DNA of 64,000 nucleotides, taken from positions 770,001 to 834,000 of the forward strand of contig CP085710.1 of NCBI GenBank assembly GCA_023823795.1, read 5' to 3'. Below, piece by piece: positions 16,400 to 26,308 of this stretch. The stretch is from Bacillus sp. F19 (GTDB taxonomy: Bacteria; Bacillota; Bacilli; Bacillales; Bacillaceae). Below the pieces are notes generated by a model. The model had not been told where the DNA came from. It did not search any database and saw only the letters and a program-made list of their open reading frames with translations. How positions within the stretch are numbered: position 1 is the first letter of the stretch; each line of letters begins with the position of its first letter. Made by a program: the position numbers and the translations under genes.

Positions 16400-18052
16400 A
16401 TGACAGTAGAGAAAAATGTAAAGATTATTCCGCTTGGCGGAATGGGTGAAATCGGGAAAAATATGTACCTCGTCGAATATAAAGATGAGATTGTGATTGT
16501 TGATTCAGGAGTGAAATTCCCTGACGAAGAATTAAGAGGCGTTGATTATATCATCCCTGATTATACATACTTGGTGAAAAATGCCCCTAAAGTAAAAGGG
16601 CTTTTTATCACTCATGGACATGAGGATCATATTGGAGGCGTGCCTTTCTTATTGAAAAAGCTGAATGTTCCCGTATTTGCAGGAAGACTTGCTATGGGCT
16701 TTATCAGAAGCAAGCTTGAGGAGCACAACCTGCTCAGAGATGCAGAACTTCATGAAATTACAGAAGAAAGCACGATTAATCTGGAAAGTCTGAAGGTCAC
16801 CTTCTTCCGGACAACTCACAGTATTCCGGATTCGTTTGGCGTGGTCATCCATTCGCCAATAGGGAATATTGTTCACACTGGTGATTTTAAATTCGACCTG
16901 ACACCGACAGGACCAGAGCAGGATTTATCAAGGGTTGCCAAGGTTGGGCAAGAAGGTGTCCTTTGTTTGTTATCCGACAGTACTAACAGCGAAGTACCCG
17001 GCTTTTCAGTATCTGAAAAAAAGATCGGTCAAAATATTTTAGATTTGGTCAGAAGACAGTCAGGGCGGATTATTGTTGCCTTATTTGCATCTAATGTCTT
17101 TCGCCTTCAGCAGGTGATTAAAGCATCTGTTGCCTGCGGCAGGAAGGTAGCCTATACAGGAAGAAGCATGGAAAGAGCGATATCAATTGGCCTTGAGCTT
17201 GGCTACATTGAAGCGCCAAGCGGAACGTTCATCGATCCGGATGAGATCAGTTCCTATAAAAACAATGAACTGACTATCCTGTGCACAGGCAGCCAGGGGG
17301 AACCTTTTGCAGCTCTTTCAAGAATTGCAGAGGGAAAACATCGTCATATCCATATTGAAGAAGACGATACGATCATCTTTTCATCTTCCCCAATTCCGGG
17401 AAATGTCTTGAGTGTAAACAGAATTATAAACAAACTGATGAAAGCCGGAGCAGATGTTATTGATAATAAGCTCTATGACATTCATACGTCAGGACATGGC
17501 GGTCAAGAGGAGCTGAAGCTTATGCTGAAGCTGCTGAATCCAAAATTCCTGGTGCCGATTCACGGTGAATACCGCATGCAGAAAATGCATCAGACTCTTG
17601 CAATGGAATGCTTTATTCCTGAAGAAGACATCTTTATTTTAGACAACGGACATGTATTGAATGTTTTCAGTGATAAGGCGCATCAGGCGGGAAAAGTGCC
17701 GGCCCGCTCTGTCTATGTAGATGGAAACGGAATTGGCGATGTCGGAACATCCTTGCTTGGCGAGCGCAAGCAGCTTGCTGACAGCGGAATCATTTCCATT
17801 CTGATCTTTAAAAATGGGGAAGAATTCATCCGTAAACCGCAGATTATTTCAAGGGGTTTTGTTTACTTGAGAGAATCCAATGACTTTATTGTCGAAATAG
17901 AAGCATTGGCTGCTGCTGTCATCAGGGAAGACAAAATCGACGGGGATATCGAAAAACATTTAAATTCAGTGATTTCCGATTTTATTTATAAAAGACTCAA
18001 GAGATCTCCCATTGTGGTAGTTAAAGTAATTGATGTGAAAAAAGAGAAGTAA
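16400..18052 (+). CDS. RNase J-family ribonuclease (paralogue)
   Basis: A 550-aa metallo-beta-lactamase/beta-CASP ribonuclease. The metal site is complete: HGHEDH at residues 72-77, further His in TTHSIPDS and HTGDFKFD, and D in LLSDSTN. The beta-CASP part has TGRSMERA, TGSQGEP, SGHGGQEELKLM and VPIHGEYRMQK. The C-terminal domain (residues ~450-550) diverges and ends in VVVKVIDVKKEK, unlike the usual ending of J1 and J2. ATG 16400 follows AGGAG by 7 nt. The intact HGHEDH sets it apart from RNase J2 (HGHDEN). The distinct C-terminus and isolated location suggest an extra J-type enzyme rather than rnjA, which should be checked in the genome. Confidence 0.85.
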   Translation: MTVEKNVKIIPLGGMGEIGKNMYLVEYKDEIVIVDSGVKFPDEELRGVDYIIPDYTYLVKNAPKVKGLFITHGHEDHIGGVPFLLKKLNVPVFAGRLAMGFIRSKLEEHNLLRDAELHEITEESTINLESLKVTFFRTTHSIPDSFGVVIHSPIGNIVHTGDFKFDLTPTGPEQDLSRVAKVGQEGVLCLLSDSTNSEVPGFSVSEKKIGQNILDLVRRQSGRIIVALFASNVFRLQQVIKASVACGRKVAYTGRSMERAISIGLELGYIEAPSGTFIDPDEISSYKNNELTILCTGSQGEPFAALSRIAEGKHRHIHIEEDDTIIFSSSPIPGNVLSVNRIINKLMKAGADVIDNKLYDIHTSGHGGQEELKLMLKLLNPKFLVPIHGEYRMQKMHQTLAMECFIPEEDIFILDNGHVLNVFSDKAHQAGKVPARSVYVDGNGIGDVGTSLLGERKQLADSGIISILIFKNGEEFIRKPQIISRGFVYLRESNDFIVEIEALAAAVIREDKIDGDIEKHLNSVISDFIYKRLKRSPIVVVKVIDVKKEK

Positions 18053-18064
18053 GCCGCACTCAGG

Positions 18065-18093
18065 AAAGCTCTGTACATGTACAGAGCTTTTTA
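18065..18093 (+). terminator. Rho-independent terminator
   Basis: A perfect palindromic stem, AAAGCTCTGTA / TACAGAGCTTT, followed by TTATT. It ends the RNase J gene. Confidence 0.92.
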
Positions 18094-18125
18094 TTGTTTT
18101 TCAATCGGAATTTGTTCAATTTTGC

Positions 18126-18332
18126 CTAAAACCACATTCCTGGTCTTCCGCCTACAAATGAAATCACAACTGCAATACAGAAGGATGCGTATAATCCGAC
18201 CATCGGATCAACACCAGCAATAATGGAGAAAGCAGTCGCTTCTGGAATAAGGGCTAAAGCAACGACGATACCAGATAAAATATCTCCCCGGATATTACTA
18301 AACCACTCTTGTTTAATTGTCTGTACGTTCAA
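18126..18332 (-). pseudogene. SulP-family anion permease, N-terminal fragment
   Basis: 68 codons encode the start of a SulP transporter: a TTG start after [48 protein letters not shown] and then VGGRPGM. Intact members run on for more than 400 residues; here the frame stops two codons later. A different frame just beyond it gives [14 protein letters not shown] and a stop, which could be the original C-terminus. That would mean an internal deletion removed most of the gene. The deletion reading is inference. Confidence 0.8.
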
Positions 18333-18682
18333 CCAATAAACACCTCTATCTTATTTTGTTGTGACTTTCAACTCTCATGAAAGCCGTGGCCGTAGATAAC
18401 CTGGAAATTATACCACCCTTTATGTAATAGATGTAGTTTGAAGTAAGCGAGTACCTCTTCTTTCGGCCATTTAGGCTCGCAAATACAAATGCAGCTTCAT
18501 CTTTATGTAAAAAATGTAAACTCTAAGCTAGTAAACTTTCGATTTTCATATACCATTTGGCATTTGTCCAAAATCAACAAATAAAGCGCTTTATTATTGT
18601 ATTTTTAGAACGTTGTGAAAATTGTCGAAAAAAAGTAAGATTATCTTGTGATTACAACTTCTACAGGAGGTGTGTGTTAACA
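18333..18682 (+). promoter_or_regulatory. Leader of the proline catabolic operon
   Basis: About 350 bp with no credible gene. It holds a spaced inverted repeat GCGAG...GCTCGC near 18449-18481. It would also hold the promoter and the binding sites for the PutR-type activator encoded at 22967. I could not place these sites with confidence. Confidence 0.4.
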
Positions 18683-19600
18683 ATGGAAGCGATTACAAGG
18701 GATTTTTTCTTATTCTTATCCAAAAATAACTTACTTAATAATATTGCAAAGAAGCGCGGCGGCAGTTTTGCTGCTGGAAAAATTATTGGGGGAACAGATT
18801 TTCAAAGTTCCATCAAGTTCATTAAACAGCTGAATGAGAGCGGTTTGCTGGTAACTGTCGATCATCTTGGAGAATTCGTAGATTCAGAGGAAGTAACAAG
18901 AGAAAGAACAGCGGAATGCATCGAAACAATTGAAATGATCAGCAGGGAAAAGCTTGATTCACAAGTATCTTTAAAGATGACATCCCTCGGTCTTGATATT
19001 GATCATAAGCTGGTCATTGAAAATATGACGAAAATCCTTGATACGGCGGAAAAACACAATGTCATGGTTACAATTGACATGGAGGATGAAGTCCGCTGTC
19101 AGGCTACTCTTGATATTTTCACGCAGTTCAAAGCAAAATACAGCTGCATCAGTACAGTCTTACAGGCTTATTTATATCGTACAGAGAAGGATTTAAGCGA
19201 TCTCGCGCAGTATAAGCCATTCCTGCGTCTCGTAAAGGGAGCATACAAAGAGTCTCCTGAGGTGGCCTTTCCTGAAAAGAAAGATGTTGATGAAAATTAT
19301 AAAAAGCTGATTGAGCAAAGTCTGCTTAATGGCAACTATACAGCCATCGCGTCTCATGATGACCAGATCATCGAATACACAAAAATGCTCGCCAAAAAGC
19401 ATAACATTCCAAAATCAATGTTTGAATTTCAAATGCTTTACGGAATGAGAAGCAAAACGCAATTGGAGCTTGTCAAACAAGGCTACAAAATGCGGGTCTA
19501 TGTACCGTATGGCCTTGATTGGTACGGATACTTCATGAGAAGACTTGCTGAAAGACCTTCGAATATTGCATTTGCATTCAAGGGCATGGTGAAAAGTTAA
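18683..19600 (+). CDS. putB: Proline dehydrogenase
   Basis: A 305-aa FAD-dependent proline dehydrogenase that oxidises L-proline to pyrroline-5-carboxylate. Seen are MTSLGLDID, VTIDMEDE, the substrate-binding segment RLVKGAYKE, IASHDDQIIEY, and FEFQMLYGMRSKTQLELV...VYVPYG, all typical of the monofunctional Gram-positive enzyme. AGGAGGTG precedes ATG 18683, so the in-frame extension upstream is not used. It is first in putB-putC-putP with the activator gene downstream, the same order as in B. subtilis. It would be induced by proline. Confidence 0.95.
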   Translation: MEAITRDFFLFLSKNNLLNNIAKKRGGSFAAGKIIGGTDFQSSIKFIKQLNESGLLVTVDHLGEFVDSEEVTRERTAECIETIEMISREKLDSQVSLKMTSLGLDIDHKLVIENMTKILDTAEKHNVMVTIDMEDEVRCQATLDIFTQFKAKYSCISTVLQAYLYRTEKDLSDLAQYKPFLRLVKGAYKESPEVAFPEKKDVDENYKKLIEQSLLNGNYTAIASHDDQIIEYTKMLAKKHNIPKSMFEFQMLYGMRSKTQLELVKQGYKMRVYVPYGLDWYGYFMRRLAERPSNIAFAFKGMVKS

Positions 19601-19638
19601 GTTTAAAATAATAAATTATTTTTAAGGAGCGATTTCTA

Positions 19639-21180
19639 ATGATTCCATACAAACACGAACCATTTACTGATTTTACAAACGAAGAAAATAAGAAAGCCTA
19701 CCAGGAAGCTCTTCAAAAGGTAGAAGGCTATTTAGGACAGGACTATCCTCTATATATCGGTGCAGAAAAAGTAACGACAGATGATAAAATTGTGTCTTAT
19801 AACCCTGCTGATAAAGAAGAAGTGATCGGCCGTGTATCAAAAGCAAGCCGTGACCATGCAGAAAAAGCGATGCAGGAGGCTTCTGCTGCGTTTGAAAGCT
19901 GGAAAAAAGTAAAGCCTGAAATCCGTGCTGATGTACTGTTCAAAGCAGCTGCCATCATCCGCCGCCGCAAACATGAATTTTCAGCCCTTTTAACTAAAGA
20001 AGCAGGAAAGCCATGGAACGAGGCTGATGCTGATACAGCAGAAGCAATTGACTTCCTTGAGTTTTATGCACGTCAAATGCTGAAGCTAAAAGATGGAGTT
20101 CCTGTTGAAAGCCGCCCGGGCGAATATAATCGCTATGACTATATTCCATTAGGCGTCGGCATCATCATTTCACCTTGGAACTTCCCGTTTGCTATTATGG
20201 CAGGTACTGCTGTTGCTGCAATCGTAACAGGCAACACGATCCTATTAAAGCCGGCTTCAACTACACCTATCGTAGCTGCTAAGTTTGTAGAAGTCATGAT
20301 GGAAGCGGGTCTTCCTTCAGGCGTTCTGAACTTTGTTCCTGGAAGCGGAGCGGAAGTGGGAGACTACCTTGTTGACCATCCAAAAACTCGTTTTATCTCC
20401 TTCACAGGCTCACGCGATGTAGGCCTTCGCATTTTTAACCGTGCATCACAGCTGAATGACGGTCAAATCTGGCTGAAGCGTGTGATCGCTGAAATGGGCG
20501 GTAAAGATACGATTGTAGTAGATAAAGAGGCAGATCTTGAGCTTGCAGCTCAATCGATTGTAAAATCAGCATTCGGCTTCTCAGGACAAAAATGCTCGGC
20601 TTGTTCCCGCGCAGTTATCGTAGAAGATGTCTATGATCAAGTATTAAACCGTGCTGTAGAATTAACAAAACAATTAACAGTCGGCAATCCAACAGAAAAT
20701 CATTTCATGGGACCTGTTATCGACCAGGCAGCTTTTGACAAAATCATGAGCTATGTTGAAATCGGGAAAGAAGAAGGACGCATACTTGCAGGCGGAGAAG
20801 GAGACAGCTCTAAAGGCTACTTCGTGCAGCCGACAATTGTTGCTGATGTTGATCCAAAAGCACGTTTAATGCAGGAAGAAATCTTTGGACCGGTTGTTGC
20901 TTTTGCAAAAGCAAAAGATTTTGACGAAGCACTTGAAATTGCCAATAATACAGAGTATGGTTTAACAGGTGCTGTCCTAACAACAAACCGCTCTAACATG
21001 GAAAAAGCACGTGAAGACTTCCATGTCGGAAATCTGTACTTCAATCGCGGATGTACTGGCGCAATCGTAGGCTATCAGCCATTCGGCGGCTTCAACATGT
21101 CAGGAACTGATTCTAAAGCAGGCGGACCTGATTACCTTCAGCTTCATATGCAGGCTAAAACAACATCTGAAACATTTTAA
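19639..21180 (+). CDS. putC: 1-pyrroline-5-carboxylate dehydrogenase (proline operon copy)
   Basis: A 513-aa aldehyde dehydrogenase that oxidises glutamate-semialdehyde/P5C to glutamate with NAD+. Catalytic features are [11 protein letters not shown] (general base Glu) and [14 protein letters not shown] (nucleophile Cys). NAD-binding segments are [17 protein letters not shown] and [16 protein letters not shown] precedes ATG, 38 nt after proline dehydrogenase. It is very similar to the second copy at 30868-32415. The operon places this copy in proline use; the other belongs to arginine/ornithine use. Confidence 0.95.
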   Translation: MIPYKHEPFTDFTNEENKKAYQEALQKVEGYLGQDYPLYIGAEKVTTDDKIVSYNPADKEEVIGRVSKASRDHAEKAMQEASAAFESWKKVKPEIRADVLFKAAAIIRRRKHEFSALLTKEAGKPWNEADADTAEAIDFLEFYARQMLKLKDGVPVESRPGEYNRYDYIPLGVGIIISPWNFPFAIMAGTAVAAIVTGNTILLKPASTTPIVAAKFVEVMMEAGLPSGVLNFVPGSGAEVGDYLVDHPKTRFISFTGSRDVGLRIFNRASQLNDGQIWLKRVIAEMGGKDTIVVDKEADLELAAQSIVKSAFGFSGQKCSACSRAVIVEDVYDQVLNRAVELTKQLTVGNPTENHFMGPVIDQAAFDKIMSYVEIGKEEGRILAGGEGDSSKGYFVQPTIVADVDPKARLMQEEIFGPVVAFAKAKDFDEALEIANNTEYGLTGAVLTTNRSNMEKAREDFHVGNLYFNRGCTGAIVGYQPFGGFNMSGTDSKAGGPDYLQLHMQAKTTSETF

Positions 21181-21264
21181 TAGATAAAGAATCAGAGATT
21201 CAAAGATATGCGATTCATATGCATTCTTATATTATTCATGTAAGACAACTCCAGATTCAATCCT

Positions 21265-21300
21265 GAGGAAGTGACAAAAAAGGTTGCTTCCTCTTTTTAA
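21265..21300 (+). terminator. Terminator or attenuator between putC and putP
   Basis: GAGGAAG pairs with CTTCCTC, with inner TGAC/GTTG pairing, followed by TTTTT. It would lower putP expression relative to putBC unless read through. Confidence 0.75.
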
Positions 21301-21340
21301 AAAAAGTATAAATATTTTTGGTTCTGAAAGGGGTTCCTCT

Positions 21341-22810
21341 ATGATTGATTACGCATTGGTTTTATCTATAAGCATTTATATGGCGGGCATGCTGATTATC
21401 GGATATTTTGCCTATAAAAGAACATCCAACCTAAATGATTACATGCTTGGAGACCGCGGTCTCGGACCTGCTGTTACGGCTTTAAGTGCTGGTGCAGCAG
21501 ATATGAGCGGATGGCTGCTGATGGGACTGCCGGGCGCTATGTTTGCAACTGGACTCAGCTCCATTTGGATCGTCATCGGTTTAACGCTTGGCGCTTATGC
21601 CAACTGGCTTTATGTTGCACCTAGATTAAGAACATATACGGAAGTGGCGAATAACTCGATTACCATTCCGGCTTTCCTTGAAAATCGATTTGCTGATGGT
21701 TCACGAATCCTGAGACTTATTTCGGCTTTAGTTATCTTAATATTCTTTACTTTTTATGTCTCATCAGGAATGGTCTCAGGCGGTGTTTTATTCCAAAGTA
21801 CATTTGGCCTTGATTATCATACTGGATTATGGATTTTAACTGGTGTTGTGGTGGCCTATACATTATTCGGCGGTTTTCTGGCAGTAAGCTGGACCGATTT
21901 TGTTCAGGGGATCATCATGTTTATTGCATTGATTCTTGTACCTATTGTTACGCTTATCCATGTTGGAGGTTTTGGACCTTCCATTGACACAGCGCGCTCA
22001 ATTGACCCTGCACTTTTAAATATTTTTACTGGAACGAGTCTTTTAGGAGTTATTTCATTATTTGCCTGGGGACTTGGCTATTTTGGCCAGCCGCATATCA
22101 TTGTCCGCTTTATGGCGATTAATTCAGTAAAAGAAATCAAAAAAGCCCGTAACATCGGGATGGGCTGGATGATTTTCTCAAGTATCGGTGCGATGCTGAC
22201 AGGATTCATCGGCATCACTTATTTTTCTCAAAATGACATGAAGTTAGACGATCCGGAAACGGTTTTCATCGTTTTGGGAGAAGTACTGTTCCACCCATTT
22301 ATTACAGGATTTTTGATTTCAGCTATTCTCGCAGCGATTATGAGCACGATTTCTTCCCAGCTGCTTGTAACAGCGAGCTCCTTAACAGAGGATATTTATA
22401 AAACGTTCTTCAGACGCTCTGCTTCAGATAAAGAGCTTGTCTTTTTAGGCAGATTGTCCGTTCTGCTTATCTCGGTCATTGCCCTTATTCTTTCTTGGGA
22501 GAAAAACGACACGATCCTTGAACTTGTCGGCTATGCATGGGCTGGATTTGGTTCATCTTTTGGACCGCTGATTCTGCTCAGTCTCTTCTGGAAACGGATG
22601 ACGAAATGGGGAGCATTGGCAGGGATGATCGTAGGTGCCGCAACGGTTATCTTCTGGTCGATGGCAGGCCTGTCAGAAACTCTTTATGAAATGATCCCTG
22701 GTTTTGCAGCAAGCTTACTTGCTATTATTGTGGTCAGTCTGCTTACTGCTCAGCCTTCAAGAGAAGTAGAAGCTCAATTTGAAGAGTTTGAAAAAATTGT
22801 AAAAGAATAA
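21341..22810 (+). CDS. putP: Sodium/proline symporter
   Basis: A 489-aa member of the SSS (sodium:solute symporter) family with about 13 helices. Conserved blocks include LGDRGLGPAVTALSAGAADMSGWLLMGLPG (residues ~35-65), the GYFGQPHIIVRFMAI segment near 250 and a C-terminal WAGFGSSFGPLILLSLFW block, as in PutP/OpuE. It imports proline with Na+ to feed the dehydrogenases upstream. GAAAGGGG precedes ATG 21341, so an in-frame extension from 21284 is not used. The close similarity to OpuE means osmoprotective uptake is an alternative role, but operon context favours catabolism. Confidence 0.93.
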   Translation: MIDYALVLSISIYMAGMLIIGYFAYKRTSNLNDYMLGDRGLGPAVTALSAGAADMSGWLLMGLPGAMFATGLSSIWIVIGLTLGAYANWLYVAPRLRTYTEVANNSITIPAFLENRFADGSRILRLISALVILIFFTFYVSSGMVSGGVLFQSTFGLDYHTGLWILTGVVVAYTLFGGFLAVSWTDFVQGIIMFIALILVPIVTLIHVGGFGPSIDTARSIDPALLNIFTGTSLLGVISLFAWGLGYFGQPHIIVRFMAINSVKEIKKARNIGMGWMIFSSIGAMLTGFIGITYFSQNDMKLDDPETVFIVLGEVLFHPFITGFLISAILAAIMSTISSQLLVTASSLTEDIYKTFFRRSASDKELVFLGRLSVLLISVIALILSWEKNDTILELVGYAWAGFGSSFGPLILLSLFWKRMTKWGALAGMIVGAATVIFWSMAGLSETLYEMIPGFAASLLAIIVVSLLTAQPSREVEAQFEEFEKIVKE

Positions 22811-22814
22811 GACT

Positions 22815-22846
22815 TGAAGGGCCGGGATTTTCCCGGTCCTTTTTTA
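22815..22846 (+). terminator. Rho-independent terminator
   Basis: AGGGCCGGGA and TCCCGGTCCT form the stem, followed by TTTTTT. It ends the put operon. Confidence 0.92.
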
Positions 22847-22966
22847 TGTGCTGACAAATCCTGAATGATTTATTTTTGATCTCAAATGGAGCCGCTATTC
22901 CCTTCCTGCTGATAAAAGTATTATAATTAGGTTCATCATTTATATCTGAAGCAGGAGGGGCCATAT

Positions 22967-24187
22967 ATGTTGCTTGAAAAAATACTGACACTGACAAACA
23001 TTAACGATATTACAGATATGGTCAGCACTTATTTAAAAAAACCAGTCGTCATTGAAAATGATCAATTCTCTTTGCTGTCCTACAGCTCTTATTATATAGA
23101 CCATTTCGATCAAGCCAATCAGCAGACCATTTTTACGAAGCATTGGCCAATTCCCATTCTTGAGAAATTCATGGATGAAGGCATTGTCGATCAGCTAAAA
23201 ACGATACCCCATCCGTTTCGGGTGAAACAGATAAAAGAAATCGGCTTAAATCAGCGGGTTGTTGTAAGCGCAATCTACAGGGAACAGGTTTTTGGCTATA
23301 TATGGGTTCAGGAAACGGAAACAATGACAGATTCAGATCTGAAATTCCTGCATGAAGTTTCGCGTCATATCGGCAAACTGCTTTATCAGAAAAATCAGAT
23401 CAGCCTTAGAGAGAATGAAGAAAAAAATGAGTTTTATAAAAAAATCATCGGTGAGGCGTTCCAGACGGAAAATCAAATCAAGTGGGAAGCAGCTAATCAC
23501 AGTATCCTGATTCCCGAAACGTTTCTTGTTAATATTTTTACCATTTCTCAAAATGATGAAGAACTGTTTGAAGAAGTAACAGAAACGGTTCGGTTATTTG
23601 CAAATGCCTTAAATCATTTGTCCCAGGTTTTTACGGAACAGCTGAAGATTGTCGTTATAATCGGGAGCAATGCAAAAGGCTTAAGCCAGCTTTCAGAAAG
23701 CGCAGAGGAATTAACGAATACGGTTCTCTCCCAATTTAATGGCCGAAAGGTGTATGCCGGTATTGGAAATGAGTATTCGTCCATCCTTCAATTGAAGAAA
23801 TCTTATCTTGAAGCGCTTGAAGTAATCAATGCAGCCAAATTTATCGGAACACCTGATAAACTTCCTTTCATATACAGCAAGCTCGGAATTTTCCGTTATC
23901 TCGAAACGATCTCAAAGCATCATGGGATAACAGGCTACATCAATAAAAATCTGCAAATTCTGCAAAAAAAGGATCAGGAAAGCCAGACAAAATTACTTCA
24001 AACGCTAGAAATCTATCTTCTTAACAACTGCCGCATCAAACCGACAGCCGAACAGCTGTTTATACACACAAACACGTTAAAATACAGAATCAATCAAATT
24101 TCTGATCTTACCTCGATTGATTTCGATGATTTTCATGCACGAATCCAGCTTTATATTGATTTACAGCTCATTAAGCAGGAAAGATAA
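22967..24187 (+). CDS. putR: Proline-responsive activator, PutR/CdaR-like
   Basis: A 406-aa regulator: an N-terminal sensory region (about 1-150), a GGDEF-like middle part, and a C-terminal PucR-type helix-turn-helix (LEIYLLNNCRIKPTAEQLFIHTNTLKYRINQISDL). That architecture and the position right after putP match PutR of B. subtilis, which activates putBCP in response to proline. GGAGGGG precedes ATG. It has its own promoter region after the put terminator and its own terminator. Confidence 0.9.
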   Translation: MLLEKILTLTNINDITDMVSTYLKKPVVIENDQFSLLSYSSYYIDHFDQANQQTIFTKHWPIPILEKFMDEGIVDQLKTIPHPFRVKQIKEIGLNQRVVVSAIYREQVFGYIWVQETETMTDSDLKFLHEVSRHIGKLLYQKNQISLRENEEKNEFYKKIIGEAFQTENQIKWEAANHSILIPETFLVNIFTISQNDEELFEEVTETVRLFANALNHLSQVFTEQLKIVVIIGSNAKGLSQLSESAEELTNTVLSQFNGRKVYAGIGNEYSSILQLKKSYLEALEVINAAKFIGTPDKLPFIYSKLGIFRYLETISKHHGITGYINKNLQILQKKDQESQTKLLQTLEIYLLNNCRIKPTAEQLFIHTNTLKYRINQISDLTSIDFDDFHARIQLYIDLQLIKQER

Positions 24188-24199
24188 TTCGTCTGAAAG

Positions 24200-24226
24200 A
24201 GCAGGGCGGAATCCTTCCTGCTTTTT
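24200..24226 (+). terminator. Rho-independent terminator
   Basis: AGCAGG(GCGG) pairs with (TT)CCTGCT, followed by TTTT. It follows putR. Confidence 0.75.
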
Positions 24227-24249
24227 CAGGTGTATAAAGGGGTGGCAAA

Positions 24250-24576
24250 ATGTTTTACACAATCTGTTTATTCTTGCTGGCAGGTCTTGCTGAAATTGGA
24301 GGAGGATATTTAATTTGGCTCTGGCTTCGGGAAGGAAAACCTCTTTATTGGGGAGTTTTTGGAGGTTTATCTTTAGCTCTTTATGGAGTCATTGCTGCCA
24401 TGCAGACTTTCCCTTCTTTTGGAAGGGTGTACGCGGCATATGGAGGTATTTTTATTGTGCTTTCGGTTCTATGGGGATGGGGAGTTGACCGGAAAACACC
24501 TGATTTCTATGATATATTTGGTGCATTCATTTGTCTTGCCGGAGTGTCAGTTATGCTATTTGGACCAAGAAATTAA
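24250..24576 (+). CDS. ynfA: UPF0060 small membrane protein YnfA
   Basis: A 108-aa protein of four helices with the family pattern [20 protein letters not shown] at the N-terminus, [29 protein letters not shown] in the middle and [24 protein letters not shown] at the end. This family is distantly related to small multidrug transporters; its substrate is not established. GGGGTGG precedes ATG. It is monocistronic, ending in a symmetrical terminator. Confidence 0.93.
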   Translation: MFYTICLFLLAGLAEIGGGYLIWLWLREGKPLYWGVFGGLSLALYGVIAAMQTFPSFGRVYAAYGGIFIVLSVLWGWGVDRKTPDFYDIFGAFICLAGVSVMLFGPRN

Positions 24577-24598
24577 GCACCTCAAGAGGTGCTTAATT
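24571..24598. terminator. Bidirectional terminator
   Basis: AATTAAGCACCTC / GAGGTGCTTAATT, a perfect 13-bp stem with a 2-base loop. It lies between the convergent ynfA and YkvA-domain genes. Confidence 0.9.
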
Positions 24599-24608
24599 GC
24601 AATTTTCA

Positions 24609-25022
24609 TTAGATTTTTGAATCAATGTCTGATGTATCAACCTGATCGCCAAACCATTCAACAAGCTTTTGTTTAGCCTGATCTTTTATATCCTGATCAA
24701 TGTACATCGCCACTTGCAAGAGAGCGAGGCCAAGTGCTCCAAGGTCATCGGTGTAGCCGACGCCTATAGCTAAGTCGGGAATGAGATCAAGCGGCAAAAT
24801 GAAATAGCCGAGTGCGCCGATAATAATCGCTTTTGTTTTTGCCGGAACTTCCGGTTTTTGAAGCGTGAAATATAAAAGCATCCCGGCATACACAACAGAG
24901 GATCCTGCCTTTTTTCCATACTTCTTTAATTTGCTCCAGAATTTCGTCTCTGAAAAGTGTTTTTCTGATTCCTTCAATTGCTCGAGTGTTTCCTGTTCCT
25001 GCTTAGATGGCATGTATTTCAC
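24609..25022 (-). CDS. YkvA-domain (DUF1232) membrane protein
   Basis: A 137-aa protein. After a charged N-terminal helix, the membrane domain has the DUF1232 signature YFILPLDLIPDLAIGVGYTDDLGALGLALLQVAMYI (about residues 72-110), including the PxDxIPD core. The C-terminal tail has WFGDQVDTSDIDSKI. Members are widespread and of unknown function, some in stress responses. The gene is alone, followed upstream by a cluster of dispersed repeats. Confidence 0.88.
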   Translation of the reverse strand: MKYMPSKQEQETLEQLKESEKHFSETKFWSKLKKYGKKAGSSVVYAGMLLYFTLQKPEVPAKTKAIIIGALGYFILPLDLIPDLAIGVGYTDDLGALGLALLQVAMYIDQDIKDQAKQKLVEWFGDQVDTSDIDSKI

Positions 25023-25082
25023 CTGCTTTTCTTAAGGTTTAAGTAAATTATTGCATTGATGGCAAACGGAAGCGCCTTGATT

Positions 25083-25403
25083 CTCAGTCAGCACGGCTAG
25101 GGCAAAAAAGTCAGATCCTTATCTGCCCGTCGGAGCGGACATTGGCGATTCCGCTAAGTTACCTAGCTCCACCTCCTAACTCCTCGGCCAGAACAAATTC
25201 CCCGAAAAAGGCAAAATCGGCCTTTTCCGGTGAATTCTTATCTGTCTGTCGGAGCTGAACAGTCGGTTCCGCTTTTCTAAGTTGTCTAGCTCCACCTCCT
25301 AACTCCTCGGCCAGAACAAATTCCCCGAAAAAGGCAAAATCGGCCTTTTCCGGTGAATTCTTATCTGTCTGTCGGAGCTGAACAGTCGGTTCCGCTTTTC
25401 TAA
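25083..25403. repeat. Dispersed hairpin repeat: one partial and two tandem 123-bp copies
   Basis: A 3' half-copy (25101-25156) is followed by two nearly identical units starting at 25165 and 25288. Each reads AGCTCCACCTCCTAACTCC, CGGCCAGAACAAATTCCCC, a short GGCAAAATCGGCC hairpin, GGTGAATTCTTATCTGTCTG and TCGGAGCTGAACAGTCGG. Each can fold into a long imperfect hairpin. Related copies are at 38126, 44711 and 57318. The run between the YkvA and YugP genes holds no gene. Confidence 0.92.
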
Positions 25404-25619
25404 TGAACTGTACCATTATTTTACTACAATCTCTGCCCTTCATGTTAAGACTTCGATGTTTATTATAAGCTGATAAAAAAATGGTTAAGAATGCCTGCAA
25501 ATCGCACATTGTTCACAAAAAAATCCACACTGTCCGGTTTGGCTGGATAGTTTTACAGGGGATATGATAAAAGGAAGGGGAAAACTAAGAAAAACCGGAA
25601 CGCAGGAGGGGATCTCAAA

Positions 25620-26303
25620 ATGTTTTTTCATCCTATGGATATTTTAGTTTTTGCGGCATTTGGACTGGCGCTTTGGGCGCAGTTTAAAGTGAAAAGTAAT
25701 TTTAATACATGGTCAAAGGTTCAGGCTTCTTCAGGAATGACAGGAATGGAAGTTGCACGCAGAATTTTGGACCACAACGGGCTTCATCATGTTCCGGTAG
25801 AACCTGTTAGAGGAAAGCTGTCTGATCACTATGATCCTTTAAAAAAAGCTGTGCGGTTATCTGAACAGGTTTATTACGGAAGATCCATTGCATCAATCTC
25901 AGTAGCTTCGCATGAAGTGGGTCACGCCATTCAGCACAAAGAATCCTATGGGGCTTTAACCTTAAGGCACAAAATGTTCCCGGTCGTGAATATTTCCTCA
26001 GGTATCGCTCCCTTTTTGCTTATAGGAGGCTTTTTATTAGGGTCCTTCAATCTAATCGGGCTTGGAATTATCTTTTTTTCAGCGGCAGTTGCCTTTCAAT
26101 TAGTCACATTGCCTGTTGAATTCAACGCCAGCAGAAGAGCCAAGGATTTTATTCTTGCAGAAGGCATCATCCGCAATGAAGAAGAGCGCGGCGTAAACAA
26201 AGTACTTGGGGCAGCTGCGCTGACATATGTAGCGGCAGCTCTCATTTCCCTGTTTGAATTGCTGAAGTTTATTATGATTTTCAGCCGGGGGCGGGAAGAG
26301 TAG
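25620..26303 (+). CDS. YugP-like zinc metallopeptidase
   Basis: A 227-aa membrane protein with an N-terminal helix (MDILVFAAFGLALWAQFKV), the active-site motif SHEVGHAIQH (HExxH type) near residue 97, then helices near 125-165 and 195-220. Families of this kind are inner-membrane zinc proteases of unknown substrate. The downstream Glu ligand may be the E in LPVEFNASRRAKDF. GGAGGGG precedes ATG. It is monocistronic with a terminator behind it. Confidence 0.9.
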   Translation: MFFHPMDILVFAAFGLALWAQFKVKSNFNTWSKVQASSGMTGMEVARRILDHNGLHHVPVEPVRGKLSDHYDPLKKAVRLSEQVYYGRSIASISVASHEVGHAIQHKESYGALTLRHKMFPVVNISSGIAPFLLIGGFLLGSFNLIGLGIIFFSAAVAFQLVTLPVEFNASRRAKDFILAEGIIRNEEERGVNKVLGAAALTYVAAALISLFELLKFIMIFSRGREE

Positions 26304-26308
26304 AAAAA

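Noticed and set aside
18557-18682. Upstream extension of proline dehydrogenase
   Set aside because: ATG 18683 has a strong AGGAGGTG site and matches the family length; the extension is Cys/Arg-rich and has no ribosome binding site.
25159-25509. A 116-codon minus-strand frame with a duplicated block
   Set aside because: It is the two tandem copies of the dispersed hairpin repeat read through; it has no ribosome binding site.
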